Counted from the first letter of the stretch, positions 1-8,987 are shown. The stretch: 38,788 bases of DNA from Nitrospinaceae bacterium (GCA_018669005.1 JABJAL010000074.1:1-38788); one strand, 5' to 3'. Numbers and translations are program-made. Notes: a model not told the origin generated them from the sequence alone.

Positions 1-2
1 GG

Positions 3-836
3 GCGCTTTCGGCGATGGAGATTTTTGAGGTCGAATATTGGGCGCTAGAGCGCTCTAAGCTGGCCCCGGTGTCTAAGATGTTCGCGGGCGAGGTGGCACT
101 TGTAACGGGAGCGGCCTCTGGTATCGGGAAGGCGTGTGTGGAGTCGCTCATGGCTCGCGGAGCTGCCGTCGTTGGCCTTGATCTAAGCCCGGAGATCGAG
201 TCAATTTTCGAGACGCCTGAATATCTTGGGCTTGTATGTGATGTGACGAGTGATGAGGCAATTTCCGAGGCGTTGGAACAGGCCGTAAGCCGTTTCGGGG
301 GAATCGACATGGTGGTCTTGAATGCCGGGATTTTTCCGGCCAGTCGCGAAATTTCCGAAATATCGTCCGAGGAGTGGCGACGGGTGATGAGTGTCAATAC
401 GGATTCAAATTTGGCGCTAATGCGCGAGTGTTATCCATTGCTCAAGCTCTCACCCTGCGGCGGTCGCGTAGTTGCAATCGGCTCAAAGAACGTTCCTGCA
501 CCCGGGAGCGGTGCGGCAGCCTACTCTGCATCCAAGGCAGCGCTGGTTCAATTGATGCGAGTAGCGGCCCTGGAATGGGGCGGGGAGGGTATTCGGATCA
601 ATATGCTTCATCCCAATGCGGTGTTCGACACGGGTGTCTGGACGGATGAGGTTCTCGCCTCTAGAGCCCAAAGCTATGGGTTGAGTGTGGAAGAATATAA
701 AAAGCGTAATGTGCTGAACACAGAGGTGACTAGCTGCGATGTGGCTGAACTGGCTGCCGAGATGTGCGGCCCGCTTTTCGCTAAAACCACAGCGGCCCAA
801 GTTCCCATTGACGGTGGAAATGACCGCGTTATTTAA
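3..836 (+). CDS. Bifunctional aldolase/short-chain dehydrogenase, C-terminal SDR part (5' truncated by window edge)
   Basis: NAD(P)-dependent SDR domain. The frame is open from the first base, so the gene enters the window from the left. The visible protein has a short linker ending in a YW.LE..KL stretch, then the Rossmann motif TGAASGIG, the NAG motif (VVLNAGIF), a catalytic Ser in AIGSKN, and YSASK with the catalytic Tyr and Lys. It ends in IDGGNDRVI. From memory of the family, the YW.LE linker and the GGN.RVI end mark fusions of an N-terminal class II aldolase to an SDR (rhamnulose-1-phosphate aldolase/lactaldehyde dehydrogenase type), not stand-alone SDRs. Internal ATGs at 15 and 78 could start a free SDR, but neither has a clear ribosome site. 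The gene converges on lsrF with 24 bases between. The substrate is unknown; the aldolase half should lie just outside the window. Confidence 0.85.
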   Translation, partial: ALSAMEIFEVEYWALERSKLAPVSKMFAGEVALVTGAASGIGKACVESLMARGAAVVGLDLSPEIESIFETPEYLGLVCDVTSDEAISEALEQAVSRFGGIDMVVLNAGIFPASREISEISSEEWRRVMSVNTDSNLALMRECYPLLKLSPCGGRVVAIGSKNVPAPGSGAAAYSASKAALVQLMRVAALEWGGEGIRINMLHPNAVFDTGVWTDEVLASRAQSYGLSVEEYKKRNVLNTEVTSCDVAELAAEMCGPLFAKTTAAQVPIDGGNDRVI

Positions 837-860
837 TTTTCAATTCCGATAATTTCTCAC

Positions 861-1751
861 CTAAGAGCCAGATAGCTCGCTTTTAAGGGTCTCGTATAGC
901 TCAAAAGCTTTTTCCGGAGACTCGCCTTCGTGGACGACAGTACGCACGGCCTGAATCATTGCCACTGGCGAGTCGGACTGGAAAATGTTTCTCCCCATAT
1001 CAACGCCGGACGCGCCTTGGTTCACAGCACGATATGCCATGGTCAGGGCGTCGAGTTCGGGAAGTTTTTTGCCTCCGGCGATAACGATTGGCACGGGGCA
1101 TCCGGCGGCGATTTTCTCAAAGCCTGGTTCGACATAGTACGTCTTGACGTAATGCGCCCCAATTTCTGCTGCGATTCGCGTTGCCAGTCCAAAATAGCGG
1201 GCATCGCGCTGCATGTCTTTGCCGACCCCGGTCACCGCCAGGGTGGGGATGCCGTAGCGCGTTCCTGTGTCGATTAGCTTAACAACGTTGGCAATAGATT
1301 TGTGCTCAAATTCGGCGCCAATGTAGATTTGCGCCGCCATGGCGGAGGCGTTGAGCCGTATCGCGTCCTCTATGTTGACGCCGACAAGCTCGTTCGAGAG
1401 TTCCGTGTGAATGCTTTGACCAGCGCTGCAGCGCAAAACGATGGGTTTGGTTGATTCCGAAGGAACGCAACTACGTAGCGCCCCGCGGGTGCACATCAAG
1501 ACATCGGCATGCGGAATAAGCGGATTGATGTTGAGGTCGATGCGCTCTATGCCTGTGGTGGGCCCTTGGAAGTAGCCATGATCGAAGGCCAGCATGACGG
1601 TGCGACCGGTTCTGGGGTTGAAGATTTGCGAAAGGCGATTTTGCATGCCCCAATCGAGGGCACCTGAGCCCTTTAGAAAAAAGGCGCGGTTGCTCTGGGG
1701 TATCCCGATTCCAAAATCTTTCCCGTCTTTTATGTCGTCTAGATCCGCCAT
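861..1751 (-). CDS. lsrF: LsrF-like 3-hydroxy-5-phosphonooxypentane-2,4-dione thiolase (DhnA-type aldolase)
   Basis: TIM-barrel enzyme of the class I FBP aldolase/DhnA group. E. coli LsrF moves an acetyl group from phosphorylated AI-2 breakdown product to CoA. The 296-residue protein matches LsrF from its first residues ([13 protein letters not shown]) through [32 protein letters not shown] and [13 protein letters not shown]. Lys203, in the VKTYY segment, falls exactly on the Schiff-base lysine of E. coli LsrF. The ATG at 1751 follows a GGAGG at 7 bases. No lsrA/B/C/D/G/K/R gene is in view, so an AI-2 role is uncertain here; it may serve other sugar-phosphate chemistry with the convergent aldolase/SDR. 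Family assignment is very firm, physiological role less so. Confidence 0.9.
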   Translation of the reverse strand: MADLDDIKDGKDFGIGIPQSNRAFFLKGSGALDWGMQNRLSQIFNPRTGRTVMLAFDHGYFQGPTTGIERIDLNINPLIPHADVLMCTRGALRSCVPSESTKPIVLRCSAGQSIHTELSNELVGVNIEDAIRLNASAMAAQIYIGAEFEHKSIANVVKLIDTGTRYGIPTLAVTGVGKDMQRDARYFGLATRIAAEIGAHYVKTYYVEPGFEKIAAGCPVPIVIAGGKKLPELDALTMAYRAVNQGASGVDMGRNIFQSDSPVAMIQAVRTVVHEGESPEKAFELYETLKSELSGS

Positions 1752-1957
1752 ATGCCGCCTCCGCTAGTAATTCCTGAATTTGGCACCGTATTGATTCTGT
1801 CAGGTCGCCATATTCGAAAAAAATTATTTTGATAGCAATCCATTAACTATAGCTAAAAAACGATTATACAGAAAAAAAGAATCAAAGGTGGAATGCCGAA
1901 GGGGAACTGCTTGGGGTGGAGTGGATTCGATTGTGCAGATCGCTTCCCGGTAGGGCG

Positions 1958-3247
1958 TTATTTTTGCCAGTTTTGTGCTTTTTGAAGCATTGCTTGCGCT
2001 TCCTTGAAGCCGGGTTCAATGGTAAGCGCTTTTTTCAGGAGAGGAATCACTTTGTCCCACTGTTTTTGGAGGACATAGATTAGCGACTTGTTGTAATAAT
2101 TTATGGCGATTTGAGGGTAATACATGATTGCTTTGTCAAAGGCGCGGGTTGCGACATTGAAGTTTTGGTTCCTGAGTGCCAAGGTGCCGAATCGTGTGAA
2201 GATTTCCCGGTCATCCTGCATCACTTTGGCATTGATGGCTCGCTCGTATATTTCATCGGCCTTTTCGGTTTTGCCCATCATTTGTAGTGCTTGCCCCAGG
2301 CCTACAAGAGCGGGAATACTTTCTTCGTTGAGAGCCAAGGCAGCCTCAAATTCAACGACGGCGCCATCGTGCCATTTCTGTTTGATGTATTCTAATCCCC
2401 TCTCAATGAATGTTTCCTCGCGAAGATCGAAACGTTTTCGTGCGCTGGGATCAATTTTCTCCGCCTGGACAATGACGCGATTGGCGTATGAGGGGTTGCC
2501 CTTAGACAGATAAACCTCGGCAAGGCCGCAAAATAACTCCATCAGGCCATTCCTGAACGCCTCCTCGGCGGCATCATAGTCGCCCTGGAGGCGGATGTTT
2601 CTGGCGAAATCGGCCGCCATCACCATCGGTTTCATCGCCTCATTGGCTCTCTCTCGTTCGTCGTCGAACGAGACAACATACTTGTGTAGCGTCAGCTCAA
2701 AAACTTTTCTGAAGTGAACCTCTTCCACTGGTTTTTGAAGGAAGGCATTTGCCCCGAGGGAGGTGGCTTTATCTAACAGGGTTTTTTCCACACCCTCCCA
2801 TAGGTAGACAACGGGAGTGTCGATGTTTTCGCTGGCCTCTCGTAAAGATTCAAGAACGCTTGTTCCATTTACGTTAGAAAGCGTCTGGCCGATAAAAATT
2901 AGGTCGAATTTCTTTTCTTTCGCGTAACTTATAGCTCTGTAGCCGTCGCCTGTGTAAGTAACGTTGCTAAGCTGAAAATCAGCGAATAGTCCTTTTAGTC
3001 TAGGTATATGGAGGGGGGATTTTTCCGCCATTAACACGGAGATTGAAGAGTTCACTTTTTGGTAGGATTGCTCGCTGGAATTTTTTGGCGGAGCCTTCTT
3101 TTTTTCTGTAGCTTTGGTTTTTTTCGTCTTGGAGGTCGTGAATGGAGTTTTCTCTTTCGCCTTTGAAGTAGCGAGAGTATCTTGCATGGGCGGCACGGCA
3201 GATTTGTTGTCTGGCGTTTTGGATGTCGGGCTTGCGGCGGGACTCAA
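1958..3247 (-). CDS. Degenerate receiver domain-TPR protein
   Basis: Cytosolic 429-residue protein with three parts. Residues 1-67 are a low-complexity tail rich in Lys, Thr, Ser and Pro. Residues 68-190 are a response-regulator receiver fold. Residues 210-429 are about five TPR-like helical hairpins, for example GLEYIKQKWHDGAVVEFEAA and the repeat ending in ALTIEPGFKEA. The receiver keeps the overall pattern and the conserved Lys (K172 in LQKP). However, the phospho-acceptor position after FDLIFI is Gly120, not Asp, the N-terminal acidic pair is reduced to E75, and the conserved Thr/Ser before the second switch is missing. It is therefore probably a phosphorylation-independent protein-interaction module. 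The start is TTG at 3247 with AAAGGAG at 7 bases. No kinase or output partner is adjacent. Confidence 0.8.
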   Translation of the reverse strand: MSPAASPTSKTPDNKSAVPPMQDTLATSKAKEKTPFTTSKTKKTKATEKKKAPPKNSSEQSYQKVNSSISVLMAEKSPLHIPRLKGLFADFQLSNVTYTGDGYRAISYAKEKKFDLIFIGQTLSNVNGTSVLESLREASENIDTPVVYLWEGVEKTLLDKATSLGANAFLQKPVEEVHFRKVFELTLHKYVVSFDDERERANEAMKPMVMAADFARNIRLQGDYDAAEEAFRNGLMELFCGLAEVYLSKGNPSYANRVIVQAEKIDPSARKRFDLREETFIERGLEYIKQKWHDGAVVEFEAALALNEESIPALVGLGQALQMMGKTEKADEIYERAINAKVMQDDREIFTRFGTLALRNQNFNVATRAFDKAIMYYPQIAINYYNKSLIYVLQKQWDKVIPLLKKALTIEPGFKEAQAMLQKAQNWQK

Positions 3248-3599
3248 AGAAAAACTCCTTTCGGTTCCATTCTTTGAGATTCAGGTGTTGTCATGATGAA
3301 GTATCATTACCTGAATTTTAGCGTCTCTGGGGGGAGACAATGTTGGCCACACCCTCCGAATATATGAAATAATTATGTTGATTGAAAGTGGTTTTTGAAA
3401 ATAATGTGGGGTAAATCATATATAAGTGACATTCCTGATTTTTGATAATGGAAAAGATGCAAGGTGGTTTCGTTTTTTATTGGAAATGTTTAATAATATT
3501 CATTTGCCGGATCTTTTTATGTTTTGAATGTGATTTTTTTTATTACTAATAATTTCGTAAAAAATGAGCTTCGGTGGGGAGGAAGCTTTTGGGGAAAAA
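3248..3599. other. Divergent AT-rich intergenic region
   Basis: About 350 bases between the divergent receiver-TPR gene and the dienelactone hydrolase gene. It is much more AT-rich than its surroundings and holds no ORF of useful length and no tRNA-like fold. It presumably carries promoters for both directions. One sigma-70-like candidate for the plus strand is listed separately. Confidence 0.6.
3395..3426 (+). promoter_or_regulatory. Candidate sigma-70-type promoter
   Basis: TTGAAA at 3395-3400 resembles a -35 box. It is followed 18 bases later by TATATA (3419-3424), or 20 bases later by TATAAG. Transcription would run toward the dienelactone hydrolase gene with a long leader of about 160 bases. 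This is consensus matching in AT-rich DNA, so chance is a real alternative. Confidence 0.25.
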
Positions 3600-4343
3600 A
3601 TGATTGAGGAAACTGTTGAAATTGATACTGATGATGGATTGATGACTGTCCACGGGTTTTGTCCCGACGAGTTGAGAGAGTACCCGGCTGTTATTCTCTA
3701 TATGGATGCCTCGGGCATCCGCGAGGAACTGAAAAATATGTCCCGGCAAATTACCTCTCAGGGGTATTTTTGTCTGCTTCCCGATCTATATCATCGGCTC
3801 GGCACCATTCGATTCGATCCTGAGAGGCGAGATGGGAATCGAGACGATGCGATGAAAGATGTAGTAACTGCCTGTCGTCTGAGCTTGAACAACGCAGGCG
3901 TAATGAGAGATACGAAGGGGATGCTAGCATATCTCGACGGACACGAGAGAGTAAGAAAAGGCGCGAAAGGTTGTATAGGTTACTGCATGAGCGGTCAGAA
4001 TGTCGTTTCGGCGATAGGAACTTTTCCGGAGCATTTTCAGGCAGGGGCCGCCTTATACGGGGTCGGGGTCGTGACTGAGAAGGAGGATTCTCCTCATTTG
4101 TTGGCTGGGCGAATGAAGGGAGAACTTTATTTCGGATTTGCCGAGGTGGATGATCTGGTGCCGGACAATGTGATCCCCGATCTTGAAGCAACATTGAAGA
4201 ATAATGGAATTGCATATGAGTGCAAGGTATTTCCGGGGACCCGGCATGGTTTTTGTTTCGAGGAGCGCGCAGTATATAATCGTGATGCAGCCACAGAAGT
4301 ATGGGAAAAGGCATTCGCTTTATTTAAACGCCGCCTTGGATAA
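3600..4343 (+). CDS. Dienelactone hydrolase family protein
   Basis: Alpha/beta-hydrolase of the dienelactone hydrolase family, which opens lactone or ester bonds with a Cys nucleophile. I place the start at the ATG at 3600 (MIEETVEI, 247 aa). It has GGGG a few bases upstream and matches where this family normally begins; an ATG at 3564 would add 12 residues with no ribosome site. From the 3600 start, the nucleophile is Cys129 in GYCMSGQ, the acid is Asp184 or Asp185 in EVDDLVP, and the base is His216 in RHGFCF, giving the family's Cys-Asp-His triad. YMDASGIREEL and LPDLYHR are also typical. A DMT permease follows 48 bases downstream on the same strand, so the two may be co-transcribed. The substrate cannot be told from sequence. 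Confidence 0.85.
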   Translation: MIEETVEIDTDDGLMTVHGFCPDELREYPAVILYMDASGIREELKNMSRQITSQGYFCLLPDLYHRLGTIRFDPERRDGNRDDAMKDVVTACRLSLNNAGVMRDTKGMLAYLDGHERVRKGAKGCIGYCMSGQNVVSAIGTFPEHFQAGAALYGVGVVTEKEDSPHLLAGRMKGELYFGFAEVDDLVPDNVIPDLEATLKNNGIAYECKVFPGTRHGFCFEERAVYNRDAATEVWEKAFALFKRRLG

Positions 4344-4391
4344 AAAACATCTTCCTCGCAAAGTGCGACTTCTTGTCTCCGGATAATTGAT

Positions 4392-5288
4392 TTGCTTGAA
4401 ATAATTCACCCGAATATTTTGGCGTTGAGCGCCGCATTTTTTGTAGCGGTGGCTCGAATGTTTTATCAGGTTGCACTTGGCAGCCTGAATCCCACCTCTG
4501 TAACTATTCTAGTTAATGTCATTTCTTTCGCGACGGCATCATCCTTGTATTTGTATGATGGGGGTGTGGAGAAATGGCCATATCAAGGCTTGCTTTGGTT
4601 CGTGGGAGTGGGTCTCACTGGTTCTCTTTTCGGGCGTTATATGAGTTTTGTCTCACAACGCCTTGTGGGTGTTGCCAGGACATCTATTGTGATGCAGTCG
4701 ATGCTTGTCTGGTCCACAGCTTTGGCCGTTCTCTTTTTGGGGGAACACGTAAGTCTCGGTATTTTGACTGGCTCTATATTGATTATGTTCGGTGGAGTCT
4801 TTTTGGTGAATGAAAAGGGTGAGGTTAGCAAGGAAATTCCTCTGCACTATTACTTAGCCCCATTGTTGACTGCGTTGAGTTTCGCGATGACATTTCTCCT
4901 TCGTCGCTACGGTCTGGCATGGATTCCTTCTTCCCCGCTCGGAATGAGTGTGAGCAACATGACGGCTTTGATTGTTTTGGGGCTTGCCTTACCGTTTGCC
5001 GGTGCCCCAAAAAAAGAGAAAGACAATCAGAATGTTGCTGGAAAAAAAGGCGGTAATGGTTTGTTTTTCGCTGTTCTTGGAGGGGTTTTTAATGCGTTGG
5101 CCGCGATGTTGTTCTGGACGGCAGTTCAGATGGGCGATCTTGTAGAAGTTGTGCCAATTAATAGATTGTCCGTCATGTTCGTGATTCTGTTCTCGTGGAT
5201 ATTTTTTAGGCGCCAGGAGCTTATCAACTGGCAGGTTGTCCTTGGTGGTGTGCTTTCCGTTGTAGGGGCTTTTATTCTTTTTGTCTGA
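4392..5288 (+). CDS. DMT-superfamily (EamA-type) permease
   Basis: Integral membrane protein of about 298 residues with ten predicted hydrophobic segments in two EamA-like halves (about residues 1-135 and 150-298). Each half ends in a hydrophobic hairpin: LGILTGSILIMFGGVFLV in the first, and VVLGGVLSVVGAFILFV in the second. A loop rich in Lys and Asn near residues 205-220 separates later segments. Members export or import small metabolites or amino acids; this one's substrate is unknown. The start is TTG at 4392 without a good ribosome site. The next in-frame ATG (4458) would cut the first membrane segment, so TTG is preferred. It is in the same frame as the preceding hydrolase gene after its stop, and probably in the same operon. 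Confidence 0.8.
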   Translation: MLEIIHPNILALSAAFFVAVARMFYQVALGSLNPTSVTILVNVISFATASSLYLYDGGVEKWPYQGLLWFVGVGLTGSLFGRYMSFVSQRLVGVARTSIVMQSMLVWSTALAVLFLGEHVSLGILTGSILIMFGGVFLVNEKGEVSKEIPLHYYLAPLLTALSFAMTFLLRRYGLAWIPSSPLGMSVSNMTALIVLGLALPFAGAPKKEKDNQNVAGKKGGNGLFFAVLGGVFNALAAMLFWTAVQMGDLVEVVPINRLSVMFVILFSWIFFRRQELINWQVVLGGVLSVVGAFILFV

Positions 5289-5326
5289 ACGAGTCTTTGT
5301 AGAGAAAGCTGAAAAGGATGACAGAT

Positions 5327-6040
5327 TTAATGTTTTAGCGGAGAAGTTTCTCCGAGCCGCCGTTTAACTGCATTTATGACCGATAGGTTGCTTGTCATAA
5401 TTGGAATTTCAGGAAATTCACTGCGAAGCTCGGGTAATGCGCTGACGGCGGGAAGGTTGGTGCATGATAGGAAGAGGCAGTCAGCGTTCTTGATTGTTTC
5501 TCTGCCCACATTTGCCCTTACGAATTCCGTGATTTTTACCGCTCCCTGGCGACCGATTTCTAGATTGTCCGTAATCCCCATGCCGTGGATGGAAAGAACA
5601 TCGAAGCCGTCTTCTATTAAGCTCTGGCCGACCGCATCAGTCAGATTTTGAACATAGGGTGTCATCACAATTAATTTTTTTGCGTTGAGAAGTGCGAATT
5701 CCTCCGAGAGAGCCGAAAGGATTGAAATAGCTTCAGAACTCGTTTCTCGCTCAATTTGGCGCATGATTTTTCTGTCGTGATTTTGTCCAAAAAGTGCGCC
5801 GCCCGACGTACATCCAAATACCGTTATGTCGGGCTTTACCGTATTCAGATCCATGTTGGCGAGGTGAAGCCATTTTTCAATCATTTCAACTTCGGCTTCT
5901 TTAGTTGTCTCCGGTAGGTGCATTCTGGCGGTGGCAATTTCAAACGATTCTGAAAGTTCTCGATGAAAATCCATTTCCATTGTCATGTTGGACGAAGGGA
6001 CTAGAAGGCCGACGCGGAGGTTTTCTTGTTGTTTGCTCAT
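5327..6040 (-). CDS. Asp/Glu racemase superfamily protein, maleate isomerase/arylmalonate decarboxylase-like
   Basis: Cytosolic 237-residue enzyme of the Asp/Glu/hydantoin racemase superfamily. The two catalytic-type cysteines are present: Cys77 in FGCTSGG and Cys193 in LSCTNLPA. Their spacing matches maleate cis-trans isomerase. The N-terminal PSSNMTME segment is the usual substrate-binding Asn loop of that subgroup. Likely reactions are isomerisation of maleate, or racemisation or decarboxylation of a substituted malonate; sequence alone does not choose. The ATG at 6040 follows a GAGG. It lies downstream of the Cys4-motif membrane protein gene on the same strand (103 bases) and converges with the DMT permease. 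Confidence 0.8.
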   Translation of the reverse strand: MSKQQENLRVGLLVPSSNMTMEMDFHRELSESFEIATARMHLPETTKEAEVEMIEKWLHLANMDLNTVKPDITVFGCTSGGALFGQNHDRKIMRQIERETSSEAISILSALSEEFALLNAKKLIVMTPYVQNLTDAVGQSLIEDGFDVLSIHGMGITDNLEIGRQGAVKITEFVRANVGRETIKNADCLFLSCTNLPAVSALPELRSEFPEIPIMTSNLSVINAVKRRLGETSPLKH

Positions 6041-6143
6041 TTTATGGCCTCGAATTTGGTGAAGGTTTTTTAGGGAACTTGGAGTGCCATAAAGATTTTG
6101 CCTTGAGATCGCTGTTTGTCAATTTGACCAGGAAGGCGTTTGG

Positions 6144-6905
6144 CTAGCGTTTTCCGAATTTTTTTCTCAATTCGGCTTTTTTGGCTGAAGACATTCCCCT
6201 AAACAAGGAGGATTTCTTGAGTTTTGCCTTCTGGGAGCGGGATAGTTTTTTTAGTCCTTTAACCGACCCTCCCTTAAGGATCCCGGAGGCCCTTACTTTT
6301 TCGAGGTCATCTTTATTCAGCCCGAGTTCTTGCGCCTGGTTCTGAATAAACATGAATGTAAGGTTCTCGATGATTTTGCCGGGGCCGCCAGAGATGAAAA
6401 AAGAGGCAACAAAAGCAATGGCGATTGTGACAGCGCTAATGGCACCAAGTTGTTTGGCGGTGCGCCAATTCCCGGATTCCATATCGAATGATGTTTTTCG
6501 ATGTCTTCTGTCGTGCTTTTGGGGGGGCTTGTAGGGTGTTTTAGATTTAGAATCTATTTCCTGTATCAGATTTTCTGATGGAAGGTGCCCTATTGTTTCG
6601 TTCTTTCTCTGGCGCTTGAAGTGCTCACATTCATGGTAGTTGGCTAGGCAGACTTCTGTTTGAGTTTTCCTTAATATTTTTGCGTAGCCCAAGGTTCGCA
6701 TCCTCAAGCCTTGTCTTTGCTTAGAGGTTTGTCCTTTGCAAACATTTTGAGAAGATGCATGGTTGTAGGGAACTCCCTTATCGATGGAACTTAGATAAGT
6801 GCATGACTGACCGCTCGAGAGTGAACGATTGAGCTTCCCGCCCTTGGGAGCATCACCTGGAAAGGGCTTTCCCTTGTTGGGTCCACCTATTCGGATACCT
6901 GACAT
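6144..6905 (-). CDS. Cys4-motif single-pass membrane protein of unknown function
   Basis: 253 residues. I do not recognise a named family. Residues 30-100 carry four cysteines: C35 (SCTYLSS), C56 (NVCKG), C86 (VCLANY) and C93 (HECEHF). The pattern C-x20-C-x29-C-x6-C, with Tyr before the last Cys group, resembles a C...C...YCL....C module I remember from otherwise uncharacterised bacterial proteins; Zn or Fe-S binding is possible but not shown. A charged linker follows, then one membrane segment (about 153-172, AISAVTIAIAFVASFFISG) and a Lys/Arg-rich C-terminal tail (210-253). The ATG at 6905 has AGGAGG upstream. The N-terminus is Gly/Lys-rich with no signal peptide, so the Cys module is probably cytosolic. 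Confidence 0.6.
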   Translation of the reverse strand: MSGIRIGGPNKGKPFPGDAPKGGKLNRSLSSGQSCTYLSSIDKGVPYNHASSQNVCKGQTSKQRQGLRMRTLGYAKILRKTQTEVCLANYHECEHFKRQRKNETIGHLPSENLIQEIDSKSKTPYKPPQKHDRRHRKTSFDMESGNWRTAKQLGAISAVTIAIAFVASFFISGGPGKIIENLTFMFIQNQAQELGLNKDDLEKVRASGILKGGSVKGLKKLSRSQKAKLKKSSLFRGMSSAKKAELRKKFGKR

Positions 6906-7026
6906 TCTTGCCTGCCTCCTGGCCTGATTGTGAGCCTAGAAGAATAATTCGAACTTACTTTCAATTATAACAAACTTTAGAGCTTAAGAAGCACTGTCAA
7001 ATCCTGAATGGGAATCACCGATGCTT

Positions 7027-8367
7027 TCATGGATTTGCGATTTCAACACCCCAACCCAGTTCTGCCTCGCACCAGGCGGCCGCTGCGAGTAGCGAAAAGT
7101 CCTCAAATTTTCTGCCAATAAATTGAATTCCAAACGGAAGGTTGTTTTCTCCCCGGCCCAAGGGGAGCGTTATTGCGGGTAGGCCCGGTTGTGTGGCGGG
7201 CTCATTGAAAAAGGCGCTGCCAGTCGATTCTTCGGCAAGTGCAGGAGGTTCTTGAAAGGATGGAAGGACCATGAAATCGAATTCGGCCAATAAATTGTCC
7301 AGATCTCGCATGAGGCGGCCTCTTTGGCGGAGTCCTCGGGCATATTCAAGCGCACTGGATTTGAGGCCGTTTTCAACGAGCGTCCTGATAACCGGGCGAT
7401 ATTTGTCCGCGTTCTCTGAGAACATCTTTTCATGGTAGGTCGCGCCATCAACGTTCATAATCATCCGGTGGGTGTCGTGCAGTACTTGGAAATCAACGGG
7501 ATATTCGATTTCCACAATTTCGACCCCGCCAGCTCGAAGTTTTTCCACTCCTCGATCAATCCAGTCGCAAACTTCTGCTGATGCATATTTGTGAATCCCG
7601 CTCTTTGGGTAGCAGGCTTTTTGGGGTTTGCTTGTCGTATGCAAAACGATTTGAGGAGATTCGAAGCCTTGTGTCGTCTCGTCCGCGTCATCGGGGCCGG
7701 CCATGTGGGCGAGAAGCAGGGCGGCGTCCTCCACAGACCGGGTCAGAGTTCCGATATGATCGAAAGTCCAGGAAACTTCCACAACGCCGGCGCGCGAAAT
7801 AAGACCGTAGCTGGGCTTGAAGCCGATAACGCCACAATAAGCAGATGGACGAAGAACCGAGCCTCCCGTCTGGGAGCCCAAGGCTGCGGGTACCATGCCG
7901 GTAGCCACCGCCGCCGCCGAGCCGCTGCTGGAGCCCCCAGGGCTGTGAGCGAGATTCCAGGGGTTGCGGGTTTCCGAAGGGTCTCCGGTGGCAAATTGGG
8001 TGGTGACGGTTTTGCCCATAATCACCGCGCCCGCCTCTCTAAGCCTTGCGACGCAATGAGCATCTTCGTTAGGTATCACTCCTTTAAGGATGGGGGAGTT
8101 GGCTTCGCAGGGAAGACCCTTGACGTTGATAATGTCCTTCACGCCGATTTGCGCGCCCGTGAGAGGCCCCGGTTCCGAATGGCTGGCATCGAGCTGTTTT
8201 GCCGAATCGAGAGCGCCTTGTTTGTCGAGCGCCGTCCATGCATGAATTCTTTCCTCGCATACATCAATCCGAGTGAGCAGCGCTTCGGTCCACTCTGTCG
8301 TAGTTAACAACCCCTGGGAAATTTTTTTAATGCCTTCGCTGAGCGTTAGCTCCCAGAGGTTGGACAT
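7027..8367 (-). CDS. Amidase-signature family hydrolase
   Basis: Amidase-signature enzyme of about 446 residues, hydrolysing a carboxamide to acid plus ammonia (GatA/AtzF/amidase group). The catalytic Ser-cisSer-Lys triad is visible: Lys77 in GVKDII, cis-Ser146 in the Gly-rich GGSSSGS, and nucleophile Ser170 in GSQTGGS. The Ser-Ser spacing of 24 equals that of FAAH. I chose the ATG at 8367 (MSNLWELTL), which has AAGGG upstream; an upstream ATG at 8412 would add 15 residues with no homologous look. No GatB or GatC is nearby, so a catabolic amidase is more likely than tRNA amidotransferase. It is divergent from the PPC-domain gene. Exact substrate unknown. Confidence 0.88.
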   Translation of the reverse strand: MSNLWELTLSEGIKKISQGLLTTTEWTEALLTRIDVCEERIHAWTALDKQGALDSAKQLDASHSEPGPLTGAQIGVKDIINVKGLPCEANSPILKGVIPNEDAHCVARLREAGAVIMGKTVTTQFATGDPSETRNPWNLAHSPGGSSSGSAAAVATGMVPAALGSQTGGSVLRPSAYCGVIGFKPSYGLISRAGVVEVSWTFDHIGTLTRSVEDAALLLAHMAGPDDADETTQGFESPQIVLHTTSKPQKACYPKSGIHKYASAEVCDWIDRGVEKLRAGGVEIVEIEYPVDFQVLHDTHRMIMNVDGATYHEKMFSENADKYRPVIRTLVENGLKSSALEYARGLRQRGRLMRDLDNLLAEFDFMVLPSFQEPPALAEESTGSAFFNEPATQPGLPAITLPLGRGENNLPFGIQFIGRKFEDFSLLAAAAWCEAELGWGVEIANP

Positions 8368-8483
8368 GACAATAAAACCCTTTTTATGTTTGAGATGATA
8401 TAGAGAGTACACAATACATTAAAAGCTAGCGCTGCGATAGAATATTGGAAATCATTTTTTGAATTATTTGAGAGGAGATTATT

Positions 8484-8987
8484 ATGATAGTTGGAAGCGG
8501 AGGCGCCATAAGCCAGACTATTGTAGCGCGTTTCGTGGTGGGCGAGGATTTGCTTGAAAGTATGACGCAGGTGTGCAAGGACGAGGGCATTCGAAATGGC
8601 ATCATTCTCACTGGGTTTGGGAGCGTTTCAAGGGCGGTGGCCTCGGGAGCGGACACCGACAAATTTCCGCCGAAAAAGTTTTATTCAATTGATCGATCAG
8701 AGGGCATCGAAATTCTGGCGATAAGCGGAGTTGTCGCAGATTTCCATGTTCATGCCCACGTGTCCTACTGCACGAAAACGGATTCTTTCGGTGGTCACCT
8801 TGAGGCTGGGAACACCATTTTCAGCCTGGCCGAAGTCGCGATTGCCGAAGTGGAGGGATTCAATCTCAAACGTTTGCGAGATGATGTGACCGGCCAGCGT
8901 CTTCTGCAGGTAGTGGACACCTACGAGGGCCTGCCCGACGAGGGGGAGGGTGGTAGCCTCCACGATGTATCAAGTCATATCAGTTAG
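8484..8987 (+). CDS. PPC/DUF296 domain protein
   Basis: 167-residue single-domain protein of the PPC (DUF296) family. Plant members are AT-hook DNA-binding proteins; bacterial members are small trimeric proteins of unclear function. Diagnostic features are RNGIILTGFGSVSRA, the His-rich strand FHVHAHVS (His88, His90, His92) and GGHLEAG (His105). These would form the family's putative metal site. The ATG at 8484 follows GAGGAG. There is no AT-hook and no second domain, so DNA binding should not be assumed. It is divergent from the amidase gene and followed by a long gene-free stretch. Confidence 0.8.
   Translation: MIVGSGGAISQTIVARFVVGEDLLESMTQVCKDEGIRNGIILTGFGSVSRAVASGADTDKFPPKKFYSIDRSEGIEILAISGVVADFHVHAHVSYCTKTDSFGGHLEAGNTIFSLAEVAIAEVEGFNLKRLRDDVTGQRLLQVVDTYEGLPDEGEGGSLHDVSSHIS

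Noticed and set aside
7591-8307. Plus-strand frame of about 238 codons opposite the amidase gene
   Set aside because: The amidase triad and signature are intact on the other strand, and the translation has no recognisable feature.
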